DNA of 9,796 nucleotides from an uncultured Treponema sp. (GCA_905372345.1 CAJPPE010000037.1:1-9796), one strand, 5' to 3'. Counted from the stretch's first letter, positions 1-5,455 are shown. Made by a program: numbers and translations. The notes: generated by a model not told the origin, from the letters alone.

Positions 1-51
1 ATTTTTTATTTCTTCCAATCTTTCAGCTGTTAATTTTTTTGAAGTAATCAT
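1..51 (-). CDS. brnA: Probable BrnA-type antitoxin, N-terminal fragment (runs off the window)
   Basis: On the minus strand an ATG at 51-49 opens a frame that stays open to the window edge and reads MITSKKLTAERLEEIKN. A strong ribosome binding site, GGGAGGA, ends about 5 nt before the ATG. The frame overlaps the last 29 nt of brnT, a tight coupling typical of toxin-antitoxin operons. The position directly after a brnT gene is what points to BrnA, the antitoxin that binds and neutralises BrnT and, in the Brucella system, represses the operon together with it. Only 17 codons are visible, so the family is inferred from position and not from a domain. Confidence 0.6.
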   Translation of the reverse strand, partial: MITSKKLTAERLEEIKN

Positions 52-340
52 AATATTCCTCCCTCAAGTCTTTATCTGCTTGCCGTGCAGATATTAACCG
101 TATTCTGTTTTTTTTCTCGGTAAAAAAGACCAACACTATCAATATTCCGTTCAAATTTCCAATTCCGTAATATCTATCTTCTTTTTCGGAATGTTCAAAA
201 TCATATCCTGTTAAAAAGGCTGGATCATCAAATACTTCCAATATTTCTTCAAAGTCTATTCCATGCTTTTCAATATTAGCAAGATTTTTCTCTTCATCCC
301 ATTCAAAACGATTATCATCACTTATAATTGTTTTCCCCAT
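23..340 (-). CDS. brnT: BrnT family ribonuclease toxin
   Basis: This 105-residue protein has the BrnT pattern: an N-terminal FEWDEEKNLANIEKHGIDFEE block (residues 12-32), then VFDDP (36-40), HSEKEDRYYGIG (50-61), a hydrophobic strand LIVLVFFTE (67-75), and RIRLISARQA (79-88). BrnT proteins are RelE-fold endoribonucleases that inhibit translation and are neutralised by BrnA. The length is normal and no core element seems missing, so the toxin is probably intact. It is the first gene of an operon with brnA. The ATG has no Shine-Dalgarno sequence and lies only 6 nt after a good -10 box (347-352), so the messenger is probably leaderless. The gene is divergent from the lipoprotein gene at 515. Confidence 0.9.
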   Translation of the reverse strand: MGKTIISDDNRFEWDEEKNLANIEKHGIDFEEILEVFDDPAFLTGYDFEHSEKEDRYYGIGNLNGILIVLVFFTEKKNRIRLISARQADKDLREEYYDYFKKINS

Positions 341-346
341 AAGTCA

Positions 347-375
347 AATATATATTAATGAGGATATATTGTCAA
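347..375 (-). promoter_or_regulatory. brnTA promoter (leaderless)
   Basis: Reading the minus strand, TTGACA (375-370) is separated by 17 nt from TATATT (352-347), a near-consensus sigma-70 promoter. Only 6 nt separate the -10 box from the brnT ATG at 340, so transcription should start on or next to the start codon. A 10-bp palindrome, AATATATATT (347-356), overlaps the -10 box and is a candidate site for repression by the toxin-antitoxin complex, although such AT-rich palindromes also arise by chance. Confidence 0.7.
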
Positions 376-428
376 GTATATTGTATCTTTGTGTCTTTGA
401 CAGCTTTCGGCACTTATTCTCCTTTTTT

Positions 429-483
429 AAAAAATAAAAAAAAATTGTCAATAGGGTTGACAAAAAAATGGGGGGGGTATAAT
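429..483 (+). promoter_or_regulatory. Probable phase-variable promoter with a poly-G spacer
   Basis: An A-rich tract resembling an UP element (429-444) precedes a consensus -35 TTGACA (457-462), a 15-nt spacer (463-477), and a consensus -10 TATAAT (478-483). Eight consecutive G residues (470-477) fill the spacer up to the -10 box. Gain or loss of single G residues would change the spacing between two perfect hexamers, with 17 nt (ten G) being optimal. The -35 box also forms the right arm of an inverted repeat, TTGTCAA-TAGGG-TTGACAA (445-463), a possible operator. The promoter drives the lipoprotein gene from 515. Confidence 0.75.
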
Positions 484-514
484 GAAAAAGCACATTGCAA
501 AAAGGAAGGTTAAT

Positions 515-1420
515 ATGAAACATAAAAAGATAGTTTCGATAATCGGAACATTAATTTTAATAATCAGTGCGGTTGCGTTAATTACCGGTTGTCCGCAAAA
601 AACTACTGCTGGAAAATCTGGTATAATGGAATTTGATTCTACGCGTATAGAATGTACAAAAACAAATTCATTCCCATATACGACTATAAATAACGGGGAT
701 CAGATACAGGAAAACGATAGATTGCTGTTTCAAGCGATTTTACCTCCGGGTAAAATTGTTAAAAATTGGTATATCAATGATGTTAAACAGAAATATCAAA
801 CAGGTTCAACAATGCTGTACACGGTACAGGCATCCGACTTTGTAAGCGGAAAGCTTAAAGTCCGATTTGACACTAAAGACCCTGTACAAGGAACTATCGA
901 ATTTGATGCAAGTGTAAAATGCACAAAAACAAATTCATACCCTTATACGGATATAAATAACGGGGATCAGATACAGGAAAATGATGAATTGCTGTTTCAA
1001 GCAATTTGGCTTTCAGGTAAAATTGTTAAAAATTGGTATATCAATGATGTTAAACAGGAAGATAAAACCAGTTCATTTATGAGCTACACGGTAAAGGCAT
1101 CCGACATTGCAGGTGGAACGCTTAAAGTCCGATTTGACACTAAAGATGTTGTACAAAAACCTATCGAATTTGATTCTACGCGTGTAAAATGCAAAAGAAC
1201 AAATTCATCCCCTTCTACGGATATAAATAACGGAGATCAGATACAGGAAAATGATAAATTGCTGTTTCAAGCGATTTTACCTGCTGCCGGTAACATTGTT
1301 GAAAATTGGTATATCAATGATATTAAACAGGAAGGTAAACCCAGTTCATTGATGAGCTACACGGTAAAGGCATCCGACATTGTAGGCGAAAAGCTTAAAA
1401 TCAGCGTTGTTTTTAAATAA
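515..1420 (+). CDS. Repeat-containing lipoprotein, probably surface exposed
   Basis: The start is placed at 515 and not at the in-frame ATG at 482, because the 482 codon overlaps the -10 box of the promoter and AAGGAAGG (501-508) lies at the right distance before 515. From 515 the 301-residue product starts with KHKK, a hydrophobic stretch, and a lipobox ITGC with Cys26, so signal peptidase II cleavage and lipid anchoring are expected. After a short linker come three tandem repeats of about 90, 89 and 84 residues starting at nt 629, 899 and 1166. Each contains EFD, NNGDQIQEND, LLFQAI, a NWYIND core, and SYTVKASD or a close variant. The repeats look like beta-rich extracellular modules. I do not recognise a named family; a role as a surface antigen or binding protein is inference. 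The gene is followed after 15 nt by the small gene at 1436, probably in the same transcript. Confidence 0.85.
   Translation: MKHKKIVSIIGTLILIISAVALITGCPQKTTAGKSGIMEFDSTRIECTKTNSFPYTTINNGDQIQENDRLLFQAILPPGKIVKNWYINDVKQKYQTGSTMLYTVQASDFVSGKLKVRFDTKDPVQGTIEFDASVKCTKTNSYPYTDINNGDQIQENDELLFQAIWLSGKIVKNWYINDVKQEDKTSSFMSYTVKASDIAGGTLKVRFDTKDVVQKPIEFDSTRVKCKRTNSSPSTDINNGDQIQENDKLLFQAILPAAGNIVENWYINDIKQEGKPSSLMSYTVKASDIVGEKLKISVVFK
629..1417 (+). repeat. Three tandem coding repeats in the lipoprotein
   Basis: Repeat units start at 629, 899 and 1166. They are strongly conserved at DNA level, including a 42-nt exact match between 749-790 and 1016-1057 and near-identical stretches coding for NNGDQIQEND in all three units. 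The sequence between conserved blocks varies more (for example LPPGK, WLSGK and LPAAGN). This fits recent tandem duplication followed by divergence, and such units can recombine to change copy number. Confidence 0.9.
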
Positions 1421-1435
1421 ATAGGGGGAGATACT

Positions 1436-1582
1436 ATGAACAAAAATAAACCGATAAAACCGGCTGATAATCAAGCGAATATGCAAAATCCCAATAAGGG
1501 TACAGCCGGTACAAATATCCAGTATGATCAAAATCAAGGCAATCGCGGTGAACAACTGAATCCGAACAAAAAAGGGAAGTAA
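1436..1582 (+). CDS. Small Asn/Gln-rich hydrophilic protein, 48 residues, unknown function
   Basis: The frame runs from ATG 1436 to TAA 1580 and is preceded by a strong ribosome binding site, AGGGGGAG (1423-1430). The product starts MNKNKPIKPADNQ and ends LNPNKKGK. It contains 11 Asn and 6 Gln in 48 residues, many Lys, Gly and Pro, no Cys, no hydrophobic segment and no signal peptide, so it is probably disordered and cytosolic. It lies 15 nt behind the repeat lipoprotein and would share its phase-variable promoter. Family and function are unknown. The clean ribosome binding site and spacing support a real gene, but the short length leaves doubt. Confidence 0.6.
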   Translation: MNKNKPIKPADNQANMQNPNKGTAGTNIQYDQNQGNRGEQLNPNKKGK

Positions 1583-1775
1583 TTTATTATAATGATAAGT
1601 TTGCTCCTATGCAGAGCATTGGGGGGATAAAACTCTCCGAACAAATAAATACACCTTGATTTTTCTCGTAAGTACGATTAAAATATTCTTTGTATGCTTG
1701 ATTAAAGGTGTTATAATATGTTAGAGTAGGCTGGTGGAATTTAAATTGTATTGAAAGTAATATGGAGGTTTGTAA
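1583..1775 (+). other. Intergenic stretch between the 48-residue gene and the DUF4160 gene
   Basis: This 193-nt stretch has a small hairpin (TGCTC, loop CTATGCA, GAGCA at about 1602-1618), a run of six G (1621-1626) that could pair with CTCTCC a few bases on, and the duplicated promoter copy at 1695-1729. Neither hairpin is followed by a T run, so I do not call a terminator. No coding frame with a ribosome binding site is visible. Confidence 0.5.
1695..1729 (+). repeat. 35-bp promoter repeat, copy 1 (upstream of the DUF4160 gene)
   Basis: This segment matches 2376-2410 at 32 of 35 positions with no gaps. Both copies start TGCTTGATTAAA and end TATAATATGTTAGAGTAG. The copy contains an extended -10 element, TGTTATAAT (1709-1717), with a weak -35 TTGTAT (1690-1695), and should transcribe the DUF4160-DUF2442 pair. 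Just downstream, 1736-1757 also matches coaD codons at 2461-2482 in 18 of 22 positions, which hints that this copy is a decayed duplicate of the coaD 5' end. Confidence 0.8.
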
Positions 1776-2036
1776 ATGCCTGAATTAAAACGTTTTGATG
1801 GCATTGTAATATATCTAATGTTCAATGATATAAAGCACCATAATAAACCTCATGTGCATGTTTTCTATGGAGAATTTAGGGCTTCTGTTGCTATTGATGG
1901 AACGATTTTGGCCGGAGAAATGCCTGCAAAGCAGTTAAAATCAGTTCAGAATTGGCTTAAAAGAAATGAAGAAAAAGCATACGCAGCATGGAATCTTGCT
2001 GTTCAAAATAAGCATTTTGATAAAATAGATTCCTAA
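1776..2036 (+). CDS. DUF4160 domain protein, candidate toxin-antitoxin-like partner
   Basis: This 86-residue protein has the DUF4160 pattern: an N-terminal RFDGIVIYLMFND (residues 6-18), the His-rich HHNKPHVHVFYGEF (21-34), a VAIDGTILAGEMP strand pair (38-50), and a helix with NWLKRNEEKAYAAWNLA (58-74). GGAGG (1764-1768) supports the start at 1776. The gene precedes a DUF2442 gene by 16 nt, and the two domains are often neighbours in bacteria. No biochemical function is established to my knowledge; a toxin-antitoxin-like role is inferred from the small size, the pairing and the mobile-looking context. Confidence 0.85.
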   Translation: MPELKRFDGIVIYLMFNDIKHHNKPHVHVFYGEFRASVAIDGTILAGEMPAKQLKSVQNWLKRNEEKAYAAWNLAVQNKHFDKIDS

Positions 2037-2052
2037 ATAAGGAGGTTTTGCA

Positions 2053-2355
2053 ATGCACGAAGAAAATGGAATTGTATATTCAGATAATCCGGAGCCGATG
2101 CTTACTGTACTTGAGGTAAAACACATGTACAGCGGAGTTTATATGATAAAATTCTCTAATAATCAAATCCGCCTTTTTGATTCAACTATTTTGAAAGGAG
2201 AAGTTTTTGAACCTTTAAGTAGACCTGAAATTTATGAAAATCCTGTGTTAAAATATGGAATTGTTACTTGGAATAATGGACAAATTGATTGTTCTCCTGA
2301 ATATATGTATGAAAATAGCTATGAGTATAATACATCAGAGATTGTTGTAGCCTAA
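2053..2355 (+). CDS. DUF2442 domain protein
   Basis: This 100-residue protein follows the DUF2442 pattern: VLEVKHMYSGVYMIKFSNN (residues 19-37), RLFDSTILKGEVFEPLSRPEIY (39-60), and a C-terminal VTWNNGQIDCSPEYMYENS (71-89). AAGGAGG (2039-2045), close after the stop codon of the DUF4160 gene, shows a two-gene operon. DUF2442 proteins are small, often paired with DUF4160, and some are annotated as possible DNA-binding or antitoxin-like partners; that role is not demonstrated here. The pair is enclosed by the 35-bp direct repeats at 1695-1729 and 2376-2410. Confidence 0.85.
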   Translation: MHEENGIVYSDNPEPMLTVLEVKHMYSGVYMIKFSNNQIRLFDSTILKGEVFEPLSRPEIYENPVLKYGIVTWNNGQIDCSPEYMYENSYEYNTSEIVVA

Positions 2356-2375
2356 TTTCTCTCTCTTTTCCGGTC

Positions 2376-2410
2376 TGCTTGATTAAATATGCTATAATAT
2401 GTTAGAGTAG
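2376..2410 (+). repeat. 35-bp promoter repeat, copy 2 (coaD promoter)
   Basis: This is the second copy of the repeat found at 1695-1729 (32 of 35 identical). It contains an extended -10 element TGCTATAAT (2390-2398) and no clear -35 box. The coaD ATG follows at 2415, so the predicted leader is only about 10 nt and carries no obvious Shine-Dalgarno sequence. The two copies flank the DUF4160-DUF2442 pair as direct repeats whose start points are 681 bp apart. Confidence 0.8.
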
Positions 2411-2414
2411 CCCA

Positions 2415-2888
2415 ATGGTAAAAGCTGTTTTTGCAGGGTCCTTTGATCCGCCCACCTTCGGGCATTTAAATGTAATTGAAAGAGCTCAAAAGATATTCAC
2501 CGAGGTGCATGTAGTAATAGCCGTAAATAACAATAAAAACTATTTGTTTTCGGGTGAAGAGCGTAAACATATGATGGAAGAACTTACCCAAAAATGGGAT
2601 AATGTTTTTGTAAATACTTGGAATTCGCTGATAGTAAACTATGCCGAAAAAATCGGTGCCAATGTTTTAATCCGCGGAGTACGGAATGTTTCCGATTTTT
2701 CCTACGAATTCGATCTTGCCGTTATGAATAAGGGCTTAAACCAAAAGATAGAAACCGTTTTTATGGTTCCCGATACAAAGTACTTTGTATTGCGTTCAAG
2801 CTCCATAAAAGAATTGGCAGCCTTCGGCGGAAACCTTTCAGGCATGGTTCCTCCCATAGTCGAAAAGGCCTTAAAGGAAAAAATATAA
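2415..2888 (+). CDS. coaD: Phosphopantetheine adenylyltransferase (CoaD)
   Basis: CoaD joins 4'-phosphopantetheine and ATP to give dephospho-coenzyme A and pyrophosphate, the penultimate step of coenzyme A synthesis, in the cytosol. The 157 residues match the family length (159 in E. coli). The nucleotidyltransferase signature is complete: FAGSFDP (6-12), the TFGH form of the TxGH motif (14-17) whose His contacts ATP, RGVR (87-90), and RSSSIKE (127-133), equivalent to the ISSS motif of other CoaD proteins. The start at 2415 fits the family N-terminus exactly. The gene is convergent with hicB, and no strong terminator is visible between them. A 14-bp palindrome (ATAAAC-CC-GTTTAT, 2885-2898) overlaps the stop codon. 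Confidence 0.97.
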   Translation: MVKAVFAGSFDPPTFGHLNVIERAQKIFTEVHVVIAVNNNKNYLFSGEERKHMMEELTQKWDNVFVNTWNSLIVNYAEKIGANVLIRGVRNVSDFSYEFDLAVMNKGLNQKIETVFMVPDTKYFVLRSSSIKELAAFGGNLSGMVPPIVEKALKEKI

Positions 2889-2939
2889 ACCCGTTTATGT
2901 TGATAAGTCTTTTTGCTCAAAAGGGTGGTTTTGGACTTC

Positions 2940-3329
2940 TTATAATACCAATTCTTTTAATGATGTTTCCAAGACTTGAGAAAAATTTATGCCTTGTTGT
3001 TCTGCTTTTAGCTTTAAACCATAGGGGATAGTACAGTTTGTCTTAACACGCCTGCTTTCTATTTCATTTTTTACAAGGTCAGGGTAAATAGTGATAGCAC
3101 AAACTATATCTCCATCGTTTGTCTGTATGCCTGAAAACTCCTCAACAGGCAGTTTTTCTCCGTCTTTTTCCATTCCATATACATGAAGTTCTAAAGCTTC
3201 TTTTGCCATTTTTTGTGCATCAATAAAGTCTTTTCCATAGCTTACACAACCTAAAACATGCGGAAAATATACACTATATGCACCACCTTCTGCCGGTTCA
3301 AAAACAGCCAAATATGTTTTATTTCTCAT
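2940..3329 (-). CDS. hicB: HicB family antitoxin
   Basis: This 129-residue protein has the two HicB parts. Residues 5-52 hold the partially degraded RNase H-like fold (YLAVFEPAEGGAYSVYFP, then GCVSYGKDFIDAQKMAKEAL), and the C-terminus (about 94-129, RVKTNCTIPYGLKLKAEQ then NFSQVLETSLKEL) resembles a ribbon-helix-helix DNA-binding domain. HicB binds and silences HicA and usually represses the operon. The gene follows hicA by 10 nt, with AAGAGGT at the hicA stop as ribosome binding site. Order hicA then hicB is the common one. No truncation is seen. Confidence 0.93.
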   Translation of the reverse strand: MRNKTYLAVFEPAEGGAYSVYFPHVLGCVSYGKDFIDAQKMAKEALELHVYGMEKDGEKLPVEEFSGIQTNDGDIVCAITIYPDLVKNEIESRRVKTNCTIPYGLKLKAEQQGINFSQVLETSLKELVL

Positions 3330-3339
3330 TTTATACCTC

Positions 3340-3522
3340 TTATTTTAATCCTGCTTGTTTTAAAATACTATTCAATGTTCCAGCCTTTAAATCTCCGCCA
3401 TGGAAGGGAATAGTTATTTTTCCTCTTATTTTCAAGTGTTTTAATTGATAATGTGAACCTTTAGTTTCACAAATATACCATCCGTTTTGTTTTAAGAGCT
3501 TTAACACTTCCTTTGCCGTCAT
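3340..3522 (-). CDS. hicA: HicA family mRNA interferase toxin
   Basis: This 60-residue protein carries the HicA double-stranded RNA-binding-like fold: KEVLKLLKQNGWYICETKGSHYQL (residues 4-27), with the catalytic His expected at position 24 in GSHYQL, then KITIPFHGGDLKAGTLNSILKQAGL (35-59). HicA cleaves messenger RNA independently of translation and is held in check by HicB. All core elements are present, so the toxin looks active. The ATG lies 6 nt behind a perfect -10 box, with no leader and no Shine-Dalgarno sequence, exactly as for brnT. Confidence 0.94.
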   Translation of the reverse strand: MTAKEVLKLLKQNGWYICETKGSHYQLKHLKIRGKITIPFHGGDLKAGTLNSILKQAGLK

Positions 3523-3528
3523 ATGTAA

Positions 3529-3557
3529 ATTATACGTATAAAAAATGCGTATGTCAA
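3529..3557 (-). promoter_or_regulatory. hicAB promoter, leaderless, with overlapping palindrome
   Basis: On the minus strand, TTGACA (3557-3552), a 17-nt spacer, and TATAAT (3534-3529) form a perfect consensus promoter. Six nucleotides later comes the hicA ATG. A perfect 10-bp palindrome, TATACGTATA (3531-3540), overlaps the upstream part of the -10 box, and a related half-site (ATACGCAT) lies further upstream in the spacer. These are candidate HicB operator elements, since HicB proteins with a ribbon-helix-helix domain repress their own promoter. Confidence 0.8.
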
Positions 3558-3573
3558 TGGGTGAAATTTATTT

Positions 3574-4224
3574 TCAATCTACTGTTTTCTTCCTCATCAT
3601 AAAATAGTAAAGACCCGCGATAAGATAAAGACAGGCAGAACTTATAAAAAATGAGCCGATTTTGATAAGGCCTGCTGTAATTCCTCCGGCTAAGAAAAAA
3701 AGAATGTTGAGGCTGTAAAACAAAAAAAATCTGAATTTGTCTTTTTTGCCCCTAAGGCACATAGCTAGGGCAAAGGCTGCATCTGTTAGGTAGCCTGTTA
3801 TGTGGGTGGTTCTTACAAGGATATCTCCGTAGAAGATAAACATGGCGTTTTGAACTCCGGCTGCGAAGCTTAGGGCAGATATTTTGAGGATTTGGGGTGT
3901 TTTAAGCAATGCCAAACTTAAAAATATCATAGCCAAACCCATCAGCAAAATGCCGTATCTTTTCTTTAATCCGAATTTTCTTTGGTGGAATAAAAGTCCC
4001 GAAAAAAAAGCTCCTGCAAAAAAGGCAAGAATTGCCGAAGCAACTATAAAAACTTCCGTTATGTTTTTGTGTGCAATTGAAAGGGCAAGATGACTTACAT
4101 TCCCCGTATGGTGACTTATAGGCAAAGAAAAGCTGCGGATTGCTCCTACATTTATAAAACCTGACAAGAAGGTTAAAAAGGCGATCCAGATTTTAAATCG
4201 CCGGTCTTTTAAGGTGTCGGTCAT
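3574..4224 (-). CDS. DUF1275 (YoaK family) integral membrane protein
   Basis: This 216-residue hydrophobic protein has about six membrane segments (roughly residues 12-32, 57-79, 90-107, 113-132, 168-188 and 190-208) and the DUF1275 signatures: FINVGAI (23-29), HTGNVSHLAL (39-48), AAGVQNAMF (121-129), and TTHITGYLTDAAF (139-151). The family is widespread and its transported substrate, if any, is not established. The ATG lies 26 nt behind the DUF2764 stop with a weak ribosome binding site (ATAGG) and no clear promoter of its own, so it is probably transcribed with the V-ATPase pair. Its presence where atpA would be expected is unusual. Confidence 0.85.
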   Translation of the reverse strand: MTDTLKDRRFKIWIAFLTFLSGFINVGAIRSFSLPISHHTGNVSHLALSIAHKNITEVFIVASAILAFFAGAFFSGLLFHQRKFGLKKRYGILLMGLAMIFLSLALLKTPQILKISALSFAAGVQNAMFIFYGDILVRTTHITGYLTDAAFALAMCLRGKKDKFRFFLFYSLNILFFLAGGITAGLIKIGSFFISSACLYLIAGLYYFMMRKKTVD

Positions 4225-4250
4225 AATTAACCTATCGGCCTAAAATCTGC

Positions 4251-4802
4251 TTATTTTGTTTCATCGAGGATAGTGTTGTATATTGAAGAATATTCTTCTT
4301 TTCCTTTTTCCATTTCGAATCTGGAGGCTCTTTCGCTCAAAAGGAGTTTAACAGCGTAGGCAAAAATTCCGTCGGAAGAGAATGTTTCGGCCCCTCTTAC
4401 CGTATCGGCAGCCTGAAACCTTGCATTATCCAAAAAAGTTTCGGCCTCAAGAGGATTTTGAATTGAAGCTGCTGTTCTTGCAATTTGTACCGGTGTAAAA
4501 GCCGAAGAAAGCAAAACTCTTTCGTCATAGGAAATAGGAGCTTCCCATTTTAGCTTTGCCGAGCGTACCTGCTCAAGGGCTATTCTTAGAGAACGCTCAA
4601 ACTCATACCACTTATCCAAATAGGCGGAACCTGTGCTTTTTTCTTCTCTTGGAGGCTCAAGGGATAGATTTTCTAAAATTTGAGCATCTTTTTTTGAAAG
4701 AGAACGCAAAGCCAGTTCTTTAAAGGCGTTAAAGCTCATAGGAGGCTGTAGATTAGGAAAAATTGAAGGCAGTTGAGCCGTCAAATAATAATAAGATGCC
4801 AC
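4251..4802 (-). CDS. DUF2764 family protein, V-type ATPase associated
   Basis: This 183-residue protein starts with GTG (4802-4800), supported by AAAGGAGC at the end of the preceding gene. The N-terminus ASYYYLTAQLPSIFP, PMSFNAF (residues 21-27) and the central WEAPISYDERVLLS region fit the DUF2764 proteins encoded directly after V-ATPase subunit E in spirochaetes such as Borrelia and Treponema. It is often thought to act as a peripheral-stalk or subunit-C-like part of the V-type enzyme, but that is not proven. It has no membrane segments. Three nucleotides separate it from the atpE stop, so the two genes are translationally close. The usual next gene, atpA, is absent here. Confidence 0.82.
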   Translation of the reverse strand: MASYYYLTAQLPSIFPNLQPPMSFNAFKELALRSLSKKDAQILENLSLEPPREEKSTGSAYLDKWYEFERSLRIALEQVRSAKLKWEAPISYDERVLLSSAFTPVQIARTAASIQNPLEAETFLDNARFQAADTVRGAETFSSDGIFAYAVKLLLSERASRFEMEKGKEEYSSIYNTILDETK

Positions 4803-4805
4803 CTT

Positions 4806-5423
4806 TTAAAGCTCCTTTGCCGCATTCTTTAAAATTTCGGCTGTTTTGGGGCTTAGATATGACGAGAACAAATCTGCAACGGCTTCTGCCGAGAAGTCGT
4901 AATAAGCTGCTCCGTCTTTAGTTCCGATTCTAAATCCGCCTGCTATCTTGCTGTCGGCTTTAAGTTCCAATCCTTTGGAAACATGCTCTTTTAAGGCTGC
5001 GCTTAAAGAGGATTCAAGCTCTTTAAGGTCCTTGTCTGCAAGAATTACGGATAAATTCTCGGTATTGCCGGTTTTTACCCAGCCCTTTACTGCTTCTGGA
5101 ATCAGATTTTTTAGAACTGCTGAATCGTAATTTTTGACTGTTTCAGCTTTTATAATAGCATTAAGTTCATTTAAAAGACCCTGTCTGAATGAAATTAGTG
5201 TATTTCTGCCGGCTTGGTCTATAGAAGATTCGGCTGCTTTTTGGAATCTAAGAGCTTCCGCTTCTGCTTTTTTTATGCTTTCCTGAGCCTCAGCTTCAGC
5301 TTTTTCGATAATATTTTTTGCTTTTTCCTCTGCTGCCTTGATAATTTCAGCTGCTTTTTCATCTGCAGCGGCAACTCCGTCTTTTTTTATCTTATCAACA
5401 AGCTCTTGTAATTGAACTTCCAT
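4806..5423 (-). CDS. atpE: V-type ATP synthase subunit E
   Basis: This 205-residue protein has the subunit E layout: a long charged, Ala/Lys/Glu-rich coiled coil over residues 1-75 (repeats such as EKAAEIIKAAEEKAKNIIEK), then a globular half ending with GGFRIGTKDGAAYYDFS (about 163-179). Subunit E, with its partner, forms the peripheral stalk that holds the catalytic head of V/A-type rotary ATPases. AAGGAG precedes the ATG. Length and C-terminal motif are normal, so the gene looks intact. Its operon continues with DUF2764 and then DUF1275, without the catalytic A and B subunits. Confidence 0.9.
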   Translation of the reverse strand: MEVQLQELVDKIKKDGVAAADEKAAEIIKAAEEKAKNIIEKAEAEAQESIKKAEAEALRFQKAAESSIDQAGRNTLISFRQGLLNELNAIIKAETVKNYDSAVLKNLIPEAVKGWVKTGNTENLSVILADKDLKELESSLSAALKEHVSKGLELKADSKIAGGFRIGTKDGAAYYDFSAEAVADLFSSYLSPKTAEILKNAAKEL

Positions 5424-5455
5424 ATATATCTCCTTAACAAAGTTATGCTTTCTAT

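Noticed and set aside
482..514. Upstream ATG extending the lipoprotein by 11 residues
   Set aside because: The codon overlaps the -10 box of the only good promoter, so it would not be in the transcript; the ATG at 515 has a proper ribosome binding site and gives a normal signal peptide.
1346..1555. Minus-strand frame of 69 codons with a hydrophobic stretch and a lipobox-like sequence
   Set aside because: It starts with TTG, has no ribosome binding site, and lies opposite the lipoprotein end and the 48-residue gene, both of which have clear signals.
1602..1647. Hairpins after the 48-residue gene as a terminator
   Set aside because: The stems are short (TGCTC/GAGCA; six G with CTCTCC including G-T pairs) and no T run follows.
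2885..2950. Bidirectional terminator between coaD and hicB
   Set aside because: Only a 6-2-6 palindrome with too small a loop and a weak AAGTC/GACTT pairing are present; neither resembles a factor-independent terminator.
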